A stretch of 64,000 nucleotides of DNA, taken from NCBI RefSeq assembly GCF_032854445.1, contig NW_027018106.1, forward strand, positions 1-64,000. The letters are read 5' to 3'. The translations under genes and the position numbers were made by a program. Numbering within the stretch: the stretch's first letter is position 1; each line of letters starts with the position of its first letter. A model generated the notes under the pieces. That model had not been told where the DNA came from. It searched no databases and was given only the letters and a program-made list of their open reading frames with translations. Shown piece after piece: positions 10,426 through 24,159 of the stretch. This DNA is from Liolophura sinensis (Eukaryota > Mollusca > Polyplacophora > Chitonida > Chitonidae).

Positions 10426-12622
10426 ACTATATTCAACTTTTGACTATAAGTTATGTGCCCTTCGGTAGCCCAGAAGACGTCAAATCTTTCGGCTAAGCGC
10501 ATTTAACTCACCCAGCAATTGTCTTACTTCTAAGTCCAAGACAATCTCAATGTCTTTATCTACGTGTAGAAAAACCACACCATTTGTACGTGAAAAACAC
10601 AAGGTACTTGATACAGTCTGCTGTAAAAAGTACAACTGAACACTGACCCACTTCAGTAAGGTGCCAAAAGATGCGGAATTGAGCCAGGCATCGGCAGCTG
10701 TTGAAAAATTGCAAATTTCCCTGGTTTCCATGGAGTAAGAGCTGTTGCTGGGCACGTGATTATGACATAAATGATCATTCAATTGTCACTACAGCCAAAA
10801 GTATTGGTCGGAGAGCAACGCGGTTTGCACCATTCGATTTCTCGTCACAAAATACGTCGGATTAGCCTCTTACCAGCAGCACTGGAACAGTTTTTCCACT
10901 TTTGCATTTTTGCCTGGTCTTTTTGTTAATTGAAACCGGCTACACTGCACTCTGTACAATCGCGACTGGTCATTACTATATTCAACTTTTGACTATAAGT
11001 TATGTGCCCTTCGGTAGCCAAGAAGACCTGAAATCTTTGGGCTAAGCCCATTTAACTCACCCAGCAATTGCCTTACTTCTAAGTGCAAGACAATCTCAAT
11101 GTCTTTATCTACGTGTAGAAAAACCACACCATTTGTACGTGAAAAAACACAAGGTACTTGATACAGTCTGCTGTAAAAAGTACAACTGAACACTAACCCA
11201 CTTCAGTAAGGTTCCAAAAGATGCGGAATTGAGCCAGGCATCGGCAGCTGTTGAAAAATTGCAAATTTCCCTGGTTTCCATGGAGTAAGAGCCGTTGCTG
11301 GGCACGTGATTATGACATAAATGATCATTCAATTGTCACTACAGCCAAAAGTATTGGTCGGAGAGCAACGCGGTTTGCACCATTCGATTTGTCGTCACAA
11401 AATACGTCGGATTAGCCTCTTACCAGCAGCACTGGAACAGTTTTTCCACTTTTGCATTTTTGCCTGGTCTTTTTGTTAATTGAAACCGGCTACACTGCAC
11501 TCTGTACAATCGCGACTGGTCATTACTATATTCAACTTTTGACTATAAGTTATGTGCCCTTCGGTAGCCAAGAAGACCTGAAATCTTTGGGCTAAGCCCA
11601 TTTAACTCACCCAGCAATTGCCTTACTTCTAAGTGCAAGACAATCTCAATGTCTTTATCTACGTGTAGAAAAACCACACCATTTGTACGTGAAAAACACA
11701 AGGTACTTGATACAGTCTGCTGTAAAAAGTACAACTGAACACTAACCCACTTCAGTAAGGTTCCAAAAGATGCGGAATTGAGCCAGGCATCGGCAGCTGT
11801 TGAAAAATTGCAAATTTCCCTGGTTTCCATGGAGTAAGAGCCGTTGCTGGGCACGTGATTATGACATAAATGATCATTCAATTGTCACTACAGCCAAAAG
11901 TATTGGTCGGAGAGCAACGCGGTATGCACCATTCGATTTGTCGTCACAAAATACGTCGGATTAGCCTCTTACCAGCAGCACTGGAACAGTTTTTCCACTT
12001 TTGCATTTTTGCCTGGTCTTTTTGTTAATTGAAACCGGCTACACTGCACTCTGTACAATCGCGACTGGTCATTACTATATTCAACTTTTGACTATAAGTT
12101 ATGTGCCCTTCGGTAGCCAAGAAGACCTGAAATCTTTGGGCTAAGCCCATTTAACTCACCCAGCAATTGCCTTACTTCTAAGTGCAAGACAATCTCAATG
12201 TCTTTATCTACGTGTAGAAAAACCACACCATTTGTACGTGAAAAACACAAGGTACTTGATACAGTCTGCTTTAAAAAGTACAACTGAACACTAACCCACT
12301 TCAGTAAGGTTCCAAAAGATGCGGAATTGAGCCAGGCATCGGCAGCTGTTGAAAAATTGCAAATTTCCCTGGTTTCCATGGAGTAAGAGCCGTTGCTGGG
12401 CACGTGATTATGACATAAATAATCATTCAATTGTCACTACAGCCAAAAGTATTGGTCGGAGAGCAACGCGGTTTGCACCATTCGATTTCTCGTCACAAAA
12501 TACGTCGGATTAGCCTCTTACCAGTAGCACTGGAGCAGTTTGTCCACTTTTGCATTTTTGCCTGGTCTTTTTGTTAATTGAAATCGGCTACACTGTACTC
12601 TGTACAATCGCGACTGGTCATT
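10426..12622 (+). repeat. B unit followed by a run of three near-identical C units
   Basis: The units starting at 10975, 11524 and 12073 are almost identical type C copies. They share the otherwise uncommon aaggttcc (usually aaggtgcc) and a gaaaccggctacactgcactc end, except that the last unit ends in the aaatcggctacactgtactc form. Same-type neighbours at a one-unit offset suggest recent single-monomer amplification by unequal exchange. The first of the three has one extra a in gtgaaaaaacac near 11143. Confidence 0.85.
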
Positions 12623-14818
12623 ACTATATTCAACTTTTGACTATAAGTTATGTGCTCTTCGGTAGCCCAGAAGACGTCAAATCTATCGGCTAAGCCCATT
12701 CAACTCACCCAACAATTGTCTTACTTCTAAGTCCAAGACAATCTCAATGTCTTTATCTACGTGTAGAAAAACCAGACCATTTGTACATAAAAAACACAAG
12801 GTACTTGATACAGTCTGCTGTGAAAAGTACAACTAAACACTGACCCACATTTATAAGGTGCCAAAAGATGTGGAATTGGGCCAGGCATCGGCAGCTGTTA
12901 AAAAATTGCAAATATCCCTGGTTTTCATGGAGTAAGAGCCGTTGCTGGGCACGTGATTATGACATCAATGATCATTGATCTGTCGCTACAGCCAAAAGTA
13001 TTGGTTGGAGAGCAACGCGGTTTGCACCATTCGATTTGTCGTCACAAAATACGTCGGATTAGCCTCTTACTAGTAGCACTGGAACAGTTTTTCCACTTTT
13101 GCATTTTTGCTTCGTCTTTTTGTTAATTGAAATCGGCTAAACTGTACTCTGTACAATCGCGACTGGTCATTACTATATTCAACTTTTGACTATAAGTTAT
13201 GTGCCCTTCGGTAGCCCAGAAAACGTCAAATCTTTGGGCTAAGCCCATTTAACTCACCCAGCAATTGCCTTACTTCTAAGTCCAAGACAATCTTATTGTC
13301 TTTATCTACGTGTAGAAAAACCACACCATTTGTACGTGAAAAACACAAGGTACTTGATACAGTCTGCTGTAAAAAGTACAACTGAACACTAACCCACTTC
13401 AGTAAGATGCCAAAAGATGCAGAATTGAGCCAGGCATCGGCAGCTGTTGAAAAATTGCAAATTTCCCTGGTTTCCATGGAGTAAGAGCCGTTGCTGGGCA
13501 CGTGATTATGACATAAATGATCATTCAATTGTCACTACAGGCAAAAGTATTGGTCGGAGAGCAACGCGGTATGCACCATTCGATTTGTCGTCACAAAATA
13601 CGTCGGATTAGCCTCTTACCAGCAGCACTGGAACAGTTTGTCCACTTTTGCATTTTTGCCTGGTCTTTTTGTTAATTGAAACCGGCTACACTGCACTCTG
13701 TACAATCGCGACTGGTCATTACTATATTCAACTTTTGACTATAAGTTATGTGCCCTTCGGTAGCCCAGAAGACGTCAAATCTATCGCCTAAGCCCATTCA
13801 ACTCACCCAACAATTGTCTTACTTCTAAGTCCAAGACAATCTCAATGTCTTTATCTACGTGTAGAAAAACCAGACCATTTGTACATAAAAAACACAAGGT
13901 ACTTGATACAGTCTGCTGTGAAAAGTACAACTAAACACTGACCCACATTTATAAGGTGCCAAAAGATGTGGAATTGGGCCAGGCATCGGCAGCTGTTAAA
14001 AAATTGCAAATATCCCTGGTTTTCATGGAGTAAGAGCCGTTGCTGGGCACGTGATTATGACATCAATGATCATTGATCTGTCGCTACAGCCAAAAGTATT
14101 GGTCGGAGAGCAACGCGGTTTGCACCATTCGATTTGTCGTCACAAAATACGTCGGATTAGCCTCTTACTAGTAGCACTGGAACAGTTTTTCCACTTTTGC
14201 ATTTTTGCTTCGTCTTTTTGTTAATTGAAATCGGCTAAACTGTACTCTGTACAATCGCGACTGGTCATTACTATATTCAACTTTTGACTATAAGTTATGT
14301 GCCCTTCGGTAGCCCAGAAAACGTCAAATCTTTGGGCTAAGCCCATTTAACTCACCCAGCAATTGCCTTACTTCTAAGTCCAAGACAATCTTATTGTCTT
14401 TATCTACGTGTAGAAAAACCACACCATTTGTACGTGAAAAACACAAGGTACTTGATACAGTCTGCTGTAAAAAGTACAACTGAACACTAACCCACTTCAG
14501 TAAGGTGCCAAAAGATGCAGAATTGAGCCAGGCATCGGCAGCTGTTGAAAAATTGCAAATTTCCCTGGTTTCCATGGAGTAAGAGCTGTTGCTGGGCACG
14601 TGATTATGACATAAATGATCATTTAATTGTCACTACAGGCAAAAGTATTGGTCGGAGAGCAACGCGGTATGCACCATTCGATTTGTCGTCACAAAATACG
14701 TCGGATTAGCCTCTTACCAGCAGCACTGGAACAGTTTTTCCACTTTTGCATTTTTGCCTGGTCTTTTTGTTAATTGAAACCGGCTACACTGCACTCTGTA
14801 CAATCGCGACTGGTCATT
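12623..14818 (+). repeat. Tandem duplication of a 1098-bp A-B dimer
   Basis: Copy 1 is 12623-13720 and copy 2 is 13721-14818. They share several rare variants at a spacing of 1098 bp: cccaacaattgtc (near 12708 and 13806), ggttttcatgg (near 12920 and 14018), cagaaaacgtc (near 13220 and 14318) and cttattgtct (near 13292 and 14391). I counted about seven differences, including ggttggagag at 13014, tatcgccta near 13785, aagatgcc near 13407 and catttaattg near 14621. The copies are therefore about 99% identical, a recent duplication. Confidence 0.9.
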
Positions 14819-15368
14819 ACTATATTCAACTTTTGACTATAAGTTATGTGCCCTTCGGTAGCCAAGAAGACCTGAAATCTTTGGGCTAAGCCCATTTAAC
14901 TCACCCAGCAATTGCCTTACTTCTAAGTGCAAGACAATCTCAATGTCTTTATCTACGTGTAGAAAAACCACACCATTTGTACGTGAAAAACACAAGGTAC
15001 TTGATACAGTCTGCTGTAAAAAGTACAACTGAACACTAACCCACTTCAGTAAGGTTCCAAAAGATGCGGAATTGAGCCAGGCATCGGCAGCTGTTGAAAA
15101 ATTGCAAATTTCCCTGGTTTCCATGGAGTAAGAGCCGTTGCTGGGCACGTGATTATGACATAAATGATCATTCAATTGTCACTACAGCCAAAAGTATTGG
15201 TCGGAGAGCAACGCGGTTTGCACCATTCGATTTCTCGTCACAAAATACGTCGGATTAGCCTCTTACCAAGCAGCACTGGAACAGTTTGTCCACTTTTGCA
15301 TTTTTGCCTGGTCTTTTTGTTAATTGAAATCGGCTACACTGTACTCTGTACAATCGCGACTGGTCATT

Positions 15369-15917
15369 ACTATATTCAACTTTTGACTATAAGTTATGTG
15401 CCCTTCGGTAGCCCAGAAGACGTCAAATCTATCGGCTAAGCCCATTCAACTCACCCAACAATTGTCTTACTTCTAAGTGCAAGACAATCTCAATGTCTTT
15501 ATCTACGTGTAGAAAAACCAGACCATTTGTACATAAAAAACACAAGGTACTTGATACAGTCTGCTGTGAAAAGTACAACTAAACACTGACCCACTTCAGT
15601 AAGGTGCCAAAAGATGCGGAATTGAGCCAGGCATCGGCAGCTGTTGAAAAATTGCAAATTTCCCTGGTTTCCATGGAGTAAGAGCTGTTGCTGGGCACGT
15701 GATTATGACATAAATGATCATTCAATTGTCACTACAGCCAAAAGTATTGGTCGGAGAGCAACGCGGTTTGCACCTTTCGATTTCTCGTCACAAAATACGT
15801 CGGATTAGCCTCTTACCAGCAGCACTGGAACAGTTTGTCCACTTTTGCATTTTTGCCTGGTCTTTTTGTTAATTGAAATCGACTACACTGTACTCTGTAC
15901 AATCGCGACTGGTCATT
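15369..15917 (+). repeat. Chimeric monomer, type A left, B/C right
   Basis: The left part is type A: gacgtcaaatctatcgg, gtacataaaaaac, ctgtgaaaagtac, aactaaacactgaccc. From about 15593 it becomes B/C: cttcagtaagg, gatgcggaattgagcc, cataaatgatcattcaattg, and it ends aaatcgg rather than with the type A ggctaaactg. The switch lies about 220 bp into the unit, just after the conserved stem-loop. This is what an unequal crossover between misaligned monomers, or a long conversion tract, would leave. Confidence 0.88.
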
Positions 15918-17565
15918 ACTATATTCAACTTTTGACTATAAGTTATGTGCCCTTCGGTAGCCCAGAAGACCTGAAATCTTTGGGCTAAGCCCATTTAACT
16001 CACCCAGCAATTGCCTTACTTCTAAGTCCAAGACAATCTTAATGTCTTTATCTACGTGTAGAAAAACCACACCATTTGTACGTGAAAAACACAAGGTACT
16101 TGATACAGTCTGCTGTAAAAAGTACAACTAAACACTAACCCACTTCAGTAAGGTGCCAAAAGATGCAGAATTGAGCCAGGCATCGGCAGCTGTTGAAAAA
16201 TTGCAAATTTCCCTGGTTTCCATGGAGTAAGAGCTGTTGCTGGGCACGTGATTATGACATAAATGATCATTCAATTGTCACTACAGGCAAAAGTATTGGT
16301 CGGAGAGCAACGCGGTATGCACCATTTGATTTGTCGTCATAAAATACGTCGGATTAGCCTCTTACCAGCAGCACTGGAACAGTTTTTCCACTTTTGCATT
16401 TTTGCCTGGTCTTTTTGTTAATTGAAACCGGCTACACTGCACTCTGTACAATCGCGACTGGTCATTACTATATTCAACTTTTGACTATAAGTTATGTGCC
16501 CTTCGGTAGCCCAGAAGACCTGAAATCTTTGGGCTCAACCCATTTAACTCACCCAGCAATTGCCTTACTTCTAAGTGCAAGACAATCTCAATGTCTTTAT
16601 CTACGTGTAGGAAAAACCACACCATTTGTACGTGAAAAACACAAGGTACTTGATACAGTCTGCTGTAAAAAGTACAACTGAACACTAACCCACTTCAGTA
16701 AGGTGCCAAAAGATGCGGAATTGAGCCAGGCATCGACAGCTGTTGAAAAATTGCAAATTTCCCTGGTTTCCATGGAGTAAGAGCCGTTGCTGGGCACGTG
16801 ATTATGACATAAATGATCATTCAATTGTCACTACAGCCAAAAGTATTGGTCGGAGAGCAACGCGGTTTGCACCATTCGATATCTCGTCACAAAATACGTC
16901 GGATTAGCCTCTTACCAGCAGCACTGGAACAGTTTTTCCACTTTTGCATTTTTACCTGCTCTTTTTGTTAATTGAAATCGGCTACACTGTACTCTGTACA
17001 ATCGCGACTGGTCATTACTATATTCAACTTTTGACTATAATTTATGTGCCCTTCGGTAGCCCAGAAGACGTCAAATCTATTGGCTAAGCCCGTTCAACTC
17101 ACCCAGCACTTGTCTTACTTCTAAGTCCAAGACAATCTCAATGTCTTTATCTACGTGTAGAAAAACCACACCATTTGTACATAAAAAACACAAGGTACTT
17201 GATACAGTCTGCTGTGAAAAGTACAACTAAACACTGACCCACATTTATAAGGTGCCAAAAGATGTGGAATGGGGCCAGGCATCGGCAGCTGTTAAAAAAT
17301 TGCAAATATCCCTGGTTTCCATGGAGTAAGAGCCGTTGCTGGGCACGTGATTATGACATCAATGATCATTGATCTGTCGCTACAGCCAAAAGTATTGGTC
17401 GGAGAGCAACGCGGTTTGCACCATTCGATTTGTCGTCACAAAATACGTCGGATTAGCCTCTTACTAGTAGCACTGGAACAGTTTGTCCACTTTTGCATTT
17501 TTGCTTCGTCTTTTTGTTAATTGAAATCGGCTAAATTGTACTCTGTACAATCGCGACTGGTCATT

Positions 17566-18114
17566 ACTATATTCAACTTTTGACTATAAGTTATGTGCCC
17601 TTCGGTAGCCCAGAAGACGTCAAATCTATCGGCTAAGCCCATTCAACTCACCCAGCAATTGTCTTACTTCTAAGTCCAAGACAATCTCAATGTCTTTATC
17701 TACGTGTAGAAAAACCAGACCATCTGTACATAAAAAACACAAGGTACTTGATACAGTCTGCTGTGAAAAGTACAACTAAACACTGACCCACATTTATAAG
17801 GTGCCAAAAGATGTGGAATTGGGCCAGGCATCGGCAGCTGTTGAAAAATTGCAAATTTCCCTGGTTTCCATGGAGTAAGAGCTTTTGCTGGGCACGTGAT
17901 TATGACATAAATGATCATCCAATTGTCACTACAGCCAAAAGTATTGGTCGGAGAGCAACGCGGTTTGCACCATTCGATTTGTCGTCACAAAATACGTCGG
18001 ATTAGCCTCTTACTAGTAGCACTGGAACAGTTTTTCCACTTTTGCATTTTTGCTTCGTCTTTTTGTTAATTGAAATCGGCTAAACTGTACTCTGTACAAT
18101 CGCGACTGGTCATT
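17566..18114 (+). repeat. A* mosaic monomer: type A ends, B/C patch inside
   Basis: The unit begins as type A (gacgtcaaatctatcgg, gtacataaaaaac, acatttataagg, gatgtggaattggg). From about 17838 it reads as B/C (gttgaaaaattgc, aatttccctgg, cataaatgatcatccaattgtcac), and it returns to type A by about 18011 (ttactagtagc, gcttcgtc, ggctaaactg). The patch is roughly 120-170 bp. It also contains catccaattg, a rare variant found in the next B unit near 18466. A double switch inside one unit is the expected footprint of gene conversion. It follows directly on another A unit, an unusual A-A neighbour pair. Confidence 0.87.
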
Positions 18115-21100
18115 ACTATATTCAACTTTTGACTATAAGTTATGTGCCCTTCGGTAGCCCAGAAGACGTCAAATCTTTGGGCTAAGCCCATTTAACTCAC
18201 CCAGCAATTGTCTTACTTCTAAGTTCAAGACAATCTCAATGTCTTTATCTACGTGTAGAAAAACCACACCATTTGTACGTGAAAAACACAAGGTACTTGA
18301 TACAGTCTGCTGTAAAAAGTACAACTGAACACTGACCCACTTCAGTAAGGTGCCAAAAGATGCGGAATTGAGCCAGGCATCGGCAGCTGTTGAAAAATTG
18401 CAAATTTCCCTGGTTTCCATGGAGTAAGAGCTGTTGCTGGGCACGTGATTATGACATAAATGATCATCCAATTGTCACTACAGCCAAAAGTATTGGTCGG
18501 AGAGCAACGCGGTTTGCACCATTCGATTTCTCGTCACAAAATATGTCGGATTAGCCTCTTACCAGCAGCACTGGAACAGTTTGTCCACTTTTGCATTTTT
18601 GCCTGGTCTTTTTGATAATTGAAATCGACTACACTGTACTCTGTACAATCGCGACTGGTCATTACTATATTCAACTTTTGACTATAAGTTATGTGCCCTT
18701 CGGTAGCCCAGAAGACCTGAAATCTTTGGGCTAAGCCCATTTAACTCACCCAGCAATTGCCTTACTTCTAAGTCCAAGAAAATCTCAATGTCTTTATCTA
18801 CGTGTAGAAAAACCACACCATTTGTACGTGAAAAACACAAGGTACTTGATACAGTCTGCTGTAAAAAGTACAACTGAACACTAACCCACTTCAGTAAGGT
18901 GCCAAAAGATGCGGAATTGAGCCAGGCATCGGCAGCTGTTGAAAAATTGCAAATTTCCCTGGTTTCCATGGAGTAAGAGCTGTTGCTGGGCACGTGATTA
19001 TGACATAAATGATCATTCAATTGTCACTACAGGCAAAAGTATTGGTCGGAGAGCAACGCGGTTTGCACCATTCGATTTGTCGTCACAAAATACGTCGGAT
19101 TAGCCTCTACCAGCAGCACTGGAACAGTTTTTCCACTTTTGCATTTTTGCCTGGTCTTTTTGTTAATTGAAACCGGCTACACTGCACTCTGTACAATCGC
19201 AACTGGTCATTACTATATTCAAACTTTTGACTATAATTTATGTGCCCTTCGGTAGCCCAGAAGACGTCAAATCTATCGGCTAAGCCCATTCAACTCACCC
19301 AGCAATTGTCTTACTTCTAAGTGCAGAAAATCTCAATGTCTTTATCTACGTGTAGAAAAACCAGACCATTTGTACATAAAAAACACAAGGTACTTGATAC
19401 AGTCTGCTGTGAAAAGTACAACTAAACACTGACCCACATTTATAAGGTGCCAAAAGATGTGGAATTGGGCCAGGCATCGGCAGCTGTTAAAAATTGCAAA
19501 TATCCCTGGTTATCCATGGAGTAAGAGCCGTTGCTGGGCACGTGATTATGACATCAATGATCATTGATCTGTCGCTACAGCCAAAAGTATTGGTCGGAGA
19601 GCAACGCGGTTTGCACCATTCGATTTGTCGTCACAAAATACGTCGGATTAGCCTCTTACTAGTAGCACTGGAACAGTTTGTCCACTTTTGCATTTTTGCT
19701 TCGTCTTTTTGTTAATTGAAATCGGCTAAACTGTACTCTGTACAATCGCGACTGGTCATTACTATATTCAACTTTTGACTATAAGTTATGTGCCCTTCGG
19801 TAGCCAGAAGACGTCAAATCTTTCGGCTAAGCCCATTTAACTCACCCAGCAATTGCCTTACTTCTAAGTCCAAGGACAATCTTAATGTCTTTATCTACGT
19901 GTAGAAAAACCACACCATTTGTACGTAAAAAACACAAGGTACTTGATACAGTCTGCTGTAAAAAGTACAACTGAACACTAACCCACTTCAGTAAGGTGCC
20001 AAAAGATGCAGAATTGAGCCAGGCATCGGCAGCTGTTGAAAAATTGCAAATTTCCCTGGTTTCCATGGAGTAAGAGCTGTTGCTGGGCACGTGATTATGA
20101 CATAAATGATCATTCAATTGTCACTACAGGCAAAAGTATTGGTCGGAGAGCAACGCGGTATGCACCATTCGATTTGTCGTCACAAAATACGTCGGATTAG
20201 CCTCTTACCAGCAGCACTGGAACAGTTTTTCCACTTTTGCATTTTGCCTGTCTTTTTGTTAGTTGAAACCGGCTACACTGCACTCTGTACAATCGCGACT
20301 GGTCATTACTATATTCCAACTTTTGACTATAAGTTATGTGCCCTTCGGTAGCCAAGAAGACCTGAAATCTTTGGGCTAAGCCCATTTAACTCACCCAGCA
20401 ATTGTCTTACTTCTAAGTCCAAGACAATCTCAATGTCTTTATCTACGTGTAGAAAACACATTTGTACCGTAGAAAAGACAAGGTACTTGATACAGTCTGC
20501 TGTAAAAAGTACAACTGAACACTAACCCACTTCAGTAAGGTGCCAAAAGATGCGGAATTGAGCCAGGCATCGGCAGCTGTTGAAAAATTGCAAAATTTCC
20601 CTGGTTTCCATGGAGTAAGAGCTGTTGCTGGGCACGTGATTATGACATAAATGATCATTCAATTGTCACTACAGGCAAAAGTATTGGTCGGAGAGCAACG
20701 CGGTATGCACCATTCGATTTGTCGTCACAAAATACGTCGGATTAGCCTCTTACCAGCAGCACTGGAACATTTTTTCCACTTTTGCATTTTTTACCTGCTC
20801 TTTTTGTTAATTGAAATCGGCTACACTGTACTCTGTACAATCGCGACTGGTCATTACTATATTCAACTTTTGACTATAATTTATGTGCCCTTCGGTAGCC
20901 CAGAAGACGTCAAATCTATCGGCTAAGCCCATTCAACTCACCCAGCAATTGTCCTTACTTCTAAGTCCAAGACAATCTCAATGTCCTTTATCTACGTGTA
21001 GAAAAACCACACCATTTGTACATAAAAAACACAAGGTACTTGATACAGTCTGCTGTGAAAAGTACAACTAAACACTGACCCACATTTATAAGGTGCCAAA

Positions 21101-21407
21101 AGATGTGGAATTGGGCCAGGCATCGGCAGCTGTTAAAAAATTGCAAATATCCCTGGTTTTCATGGAGTAAGAGCCGTTGCTGGGCACGTGATTATGACAT
21201 CAATGATCATTGATCTGTCGCTACAGCCAAAAGTATTGGTCGGAGAGCAACGCGGTTTGCACCATTCGATTTGTCGTCACAAAATACGTCGGATTAGCCT
21301 CTTACTAGTAGCACTGGAACAGTTTGTCCACTTTTGCATTTTTGCTTCGTTCTTTTTGTTAATTGAAATCGGCTAAACTGTACTCTGTACAATCGCGACT
21401 GGTCATT

Positions 21408-21955
21408 ACTATATTCAACTTTTGACTATAAGTTATGTGCCCTTCGGTAGCCCAGAAGACGTCAAATCTATCGGCTAAGCCCATTCAACTCACCCAGCAA
21501 TTGTCTTACTTCTAAGTCCAAGACAATCTCAATGTCTTTATCTACGTGTAGAAAAACCAGACCATTTGTACATAAAAAACACAAGGTACTTGATACAGTC
21601 TGCTGTGAAAAGTACAACTAAACACTGACCCACATTTATAAGGTGCCAAACGATGTGGAATTGGGCCAGGCATCGGCAGCTGTTGAAAAATTGCAAATTT
21701 CCCTGGTTTCCATGGAGTAAGAGCTGTTGCTGGGCACGTGATTATGACATAAATGATCATCCAATTGTCACTACAGCCAAAAGTATTGGTCGGAGAGCAA
21801 CGCGGTTTGCACCATTCGATTTGTCGTCACAAAATACGTCGGATTAGCCTCTTACTAGTAGCACTGGAACAGTTTTTCCACTTTTGCATTTTGCTTCGTC
21901 TTTTTGTTAATTGAAATCGGCTAAACTGTACTCTGTACAATCGCGACTGGTCATT
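21408..21955 (+). repeat. A* mosaic monomer, second copy
   Basis: This copy has the same A-patch-A structure as the unit at 17566, with the same catccaattg variant near 21759, and again follows an A unit (20856). It lies seven monomers to the right of the first copy. It is probably part of a larger segmental copy of the 17-18 kb neighbourhood rather than an independent conversion. Confidence 0.85.
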
Positions 21956-24159
21956 ACTATATTCAACTTTTGACTATAAGTTATGTGCCCTTCGGTAGCC
22001 AGAAGACGTCAAATCTTTTGGGCTAAGCCCATTTAACTCACCCAGCAATTGTCTTACTTCTAAGTTCAAGACAATCTCAATGTCTTTATCTACGTGTAGA
22101 AAAACCACACCATTTGTACGTGAAAAACACAAGGTACTTGATACAGTCTGCTGTAAAAAGTACAACTGAACACTGACCCACTTCAGTAAGGTGCCAAAAG
22201 ATGCGGAATTGAGCCAGGCATCGGCAGCTGTTGAAAAATTGCAAATTTCCCTGGTTTCCATGGAGTAAGAGCTGTTGCTGGGCACGTGATTATGACATAA
22301 ATGATCATTCAATTGTCACTACAGCCAAAAGTATTGGTCGGAGAGCAGCGCGGTTTGCACCATTCGATTTCTCGTCACAAAATACGTCGGATTAGCCTCT
22401 TACCAGCAGCACTGGAACAGTTTTTTCCACTTTTGCATTTTGCCTGGTCTTTTTGATAATAGAAATCGACTACACTGTACTCTGTACAATCGCGACTGGT
22501 CATTACTATATTCAACTTTTGACTATAAGTTATGTGCCCTTCGGTAGCCCAGAAGACCTGAAATCTTTGGGCTAAGCCCATTTAACTCACCCAGCAATTG
22601 CCTTACTTCTAAGTGCAAGAAAATCTCAATGTCTTTATCTACGTGTAGAAAAACCACACCATTTGTACGTGAAAAACACAAGGTACTTGATACAGTCTGC
22701 TGTAAAAAGTACAACTGAACACTAACCCACTTCAGTAAGGTGCCAAAAGATGCGGAATTGAGCCAGGCATCGGCAGCTGTTGAAAAATTGCAAATTTCCC
22801 TGGTTTCCATGGAGTAAGAGCTGTTGCTGGGCACGTGATTATGACATAAATGATCATTTCAATTGTCACTACAGGCAAAAGTATTGGTCGGAGAGCAACG
22901 CGGTATGCACCATTCGATTTGTCGTCACAAAATACGTCGGATTAGCCTCTTACCAGCAGCACTGGAACAGTTTTTCCACTTTTGCATTTTTGCCTGGTCT
23001 TTTTGTTAATTGAAACCGGCTACACTGCACTCTGTACAATCGCGACTGGTCATTACTATATTCAACTTTTGACTATAAGTTATGTGCCCTTCGGTAGCCA
23101 AGAAGACCTGAAATCTTTGGGCTAAGCCCATTTAACTCACCCAGCAATTGCCTTACTTCTAAGTGCAAGACAATCTCAATGTCTTTATCTACGTGTAGAA
23201 AAACCACACCATTTGTACGTGAAAAACACAAGGTACTTGATACAGTCTGCTGTAAAAAGTACAACTGAACACTAACCCACTTCAGTAAGGTGCCAAAAGA
23301 TGCGGAATTGAGCCAGGCATCGGCAGCTGTTGAAAAATTGGCAAATTTCCCTGGTTTCCATGGAGTAAGAGCTGTTTGCTGGGCACGTGATTATGACATA
23401 AATGATCATTCAATTGTCACTACAGGCAAAAGTATTGGTCGGAGAGCAACGCGGTTTGTACCATTCGATTTGTCGTCACAAAATACGTCGGATTAGCCTC
23501 TTACCAGCAGCACTGGAACAGTTTTTCCACTTTTGCATTTTTGTCTGGTCTTTTTGTTAATTGAAACCGGCTACACTGCACTCTGTACAATCGCAACTGG
23601 TCATTACTATATTCAACTTTTGACTATAAGTTATGTGCCATTCGGTAGCCAAGAAGACCTGAAATCTTTGGGCTAAGCCCAATTCATTTAACTCACCCAG
23701 CAATTGTCTTACTTCTAAGTGCAAGACAATCTCAATGTCTTTATCTACGTGTAGAAAAACCACACCATTTGTACGTGAAAAACACAAGGTACTTGATACA
23801 GTCTGCTGTAAAAAGTACAACTGAACACTAACCCACTTCAGTAAGGTGCCAAAAGATGCGGAATTGAGGCAGGCATCGACAGCTGTTGAAAAATTGCAAA
23901 TTTCCCTGGTTTCCATGGAGTAAGAGCCGTTGCTGGGCACGTGATTATGACATAAATGATCATTCAATTGTCACTACAGCCAAAAGTATTGGTCGGAGAG
24001 CAACGCGGTTTGCACCATTCGATATCTCGTCACAAAATACGTCGGATTAGCCTCTTACCAGCAGCACTGGAACAGTTTTTCCACTTTTGCATTTTTACCT
24101 GCTGTTTTTGTTAATTGAAATCGGCTACACTGTACTCTGTACAATCGCGACTGGTCATT

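Larger units (their letters stand above)
14819..18114 (+). repeat. Mixed block C, A/C chimera, C, C, A, A*
   Basis: Units start at 14819, 15369, 15918, 16467, 17017 and 17566. The unit at 15369 is a chimera and the unit at 17566 is an A unit with an internal patch; each has its own entry. The unit at 16467 has gggctcaaccc instead of gggctaagccc and an extra g in gtaggaaaaacc. Nothing but satellite is present. Confidence 0.85.
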
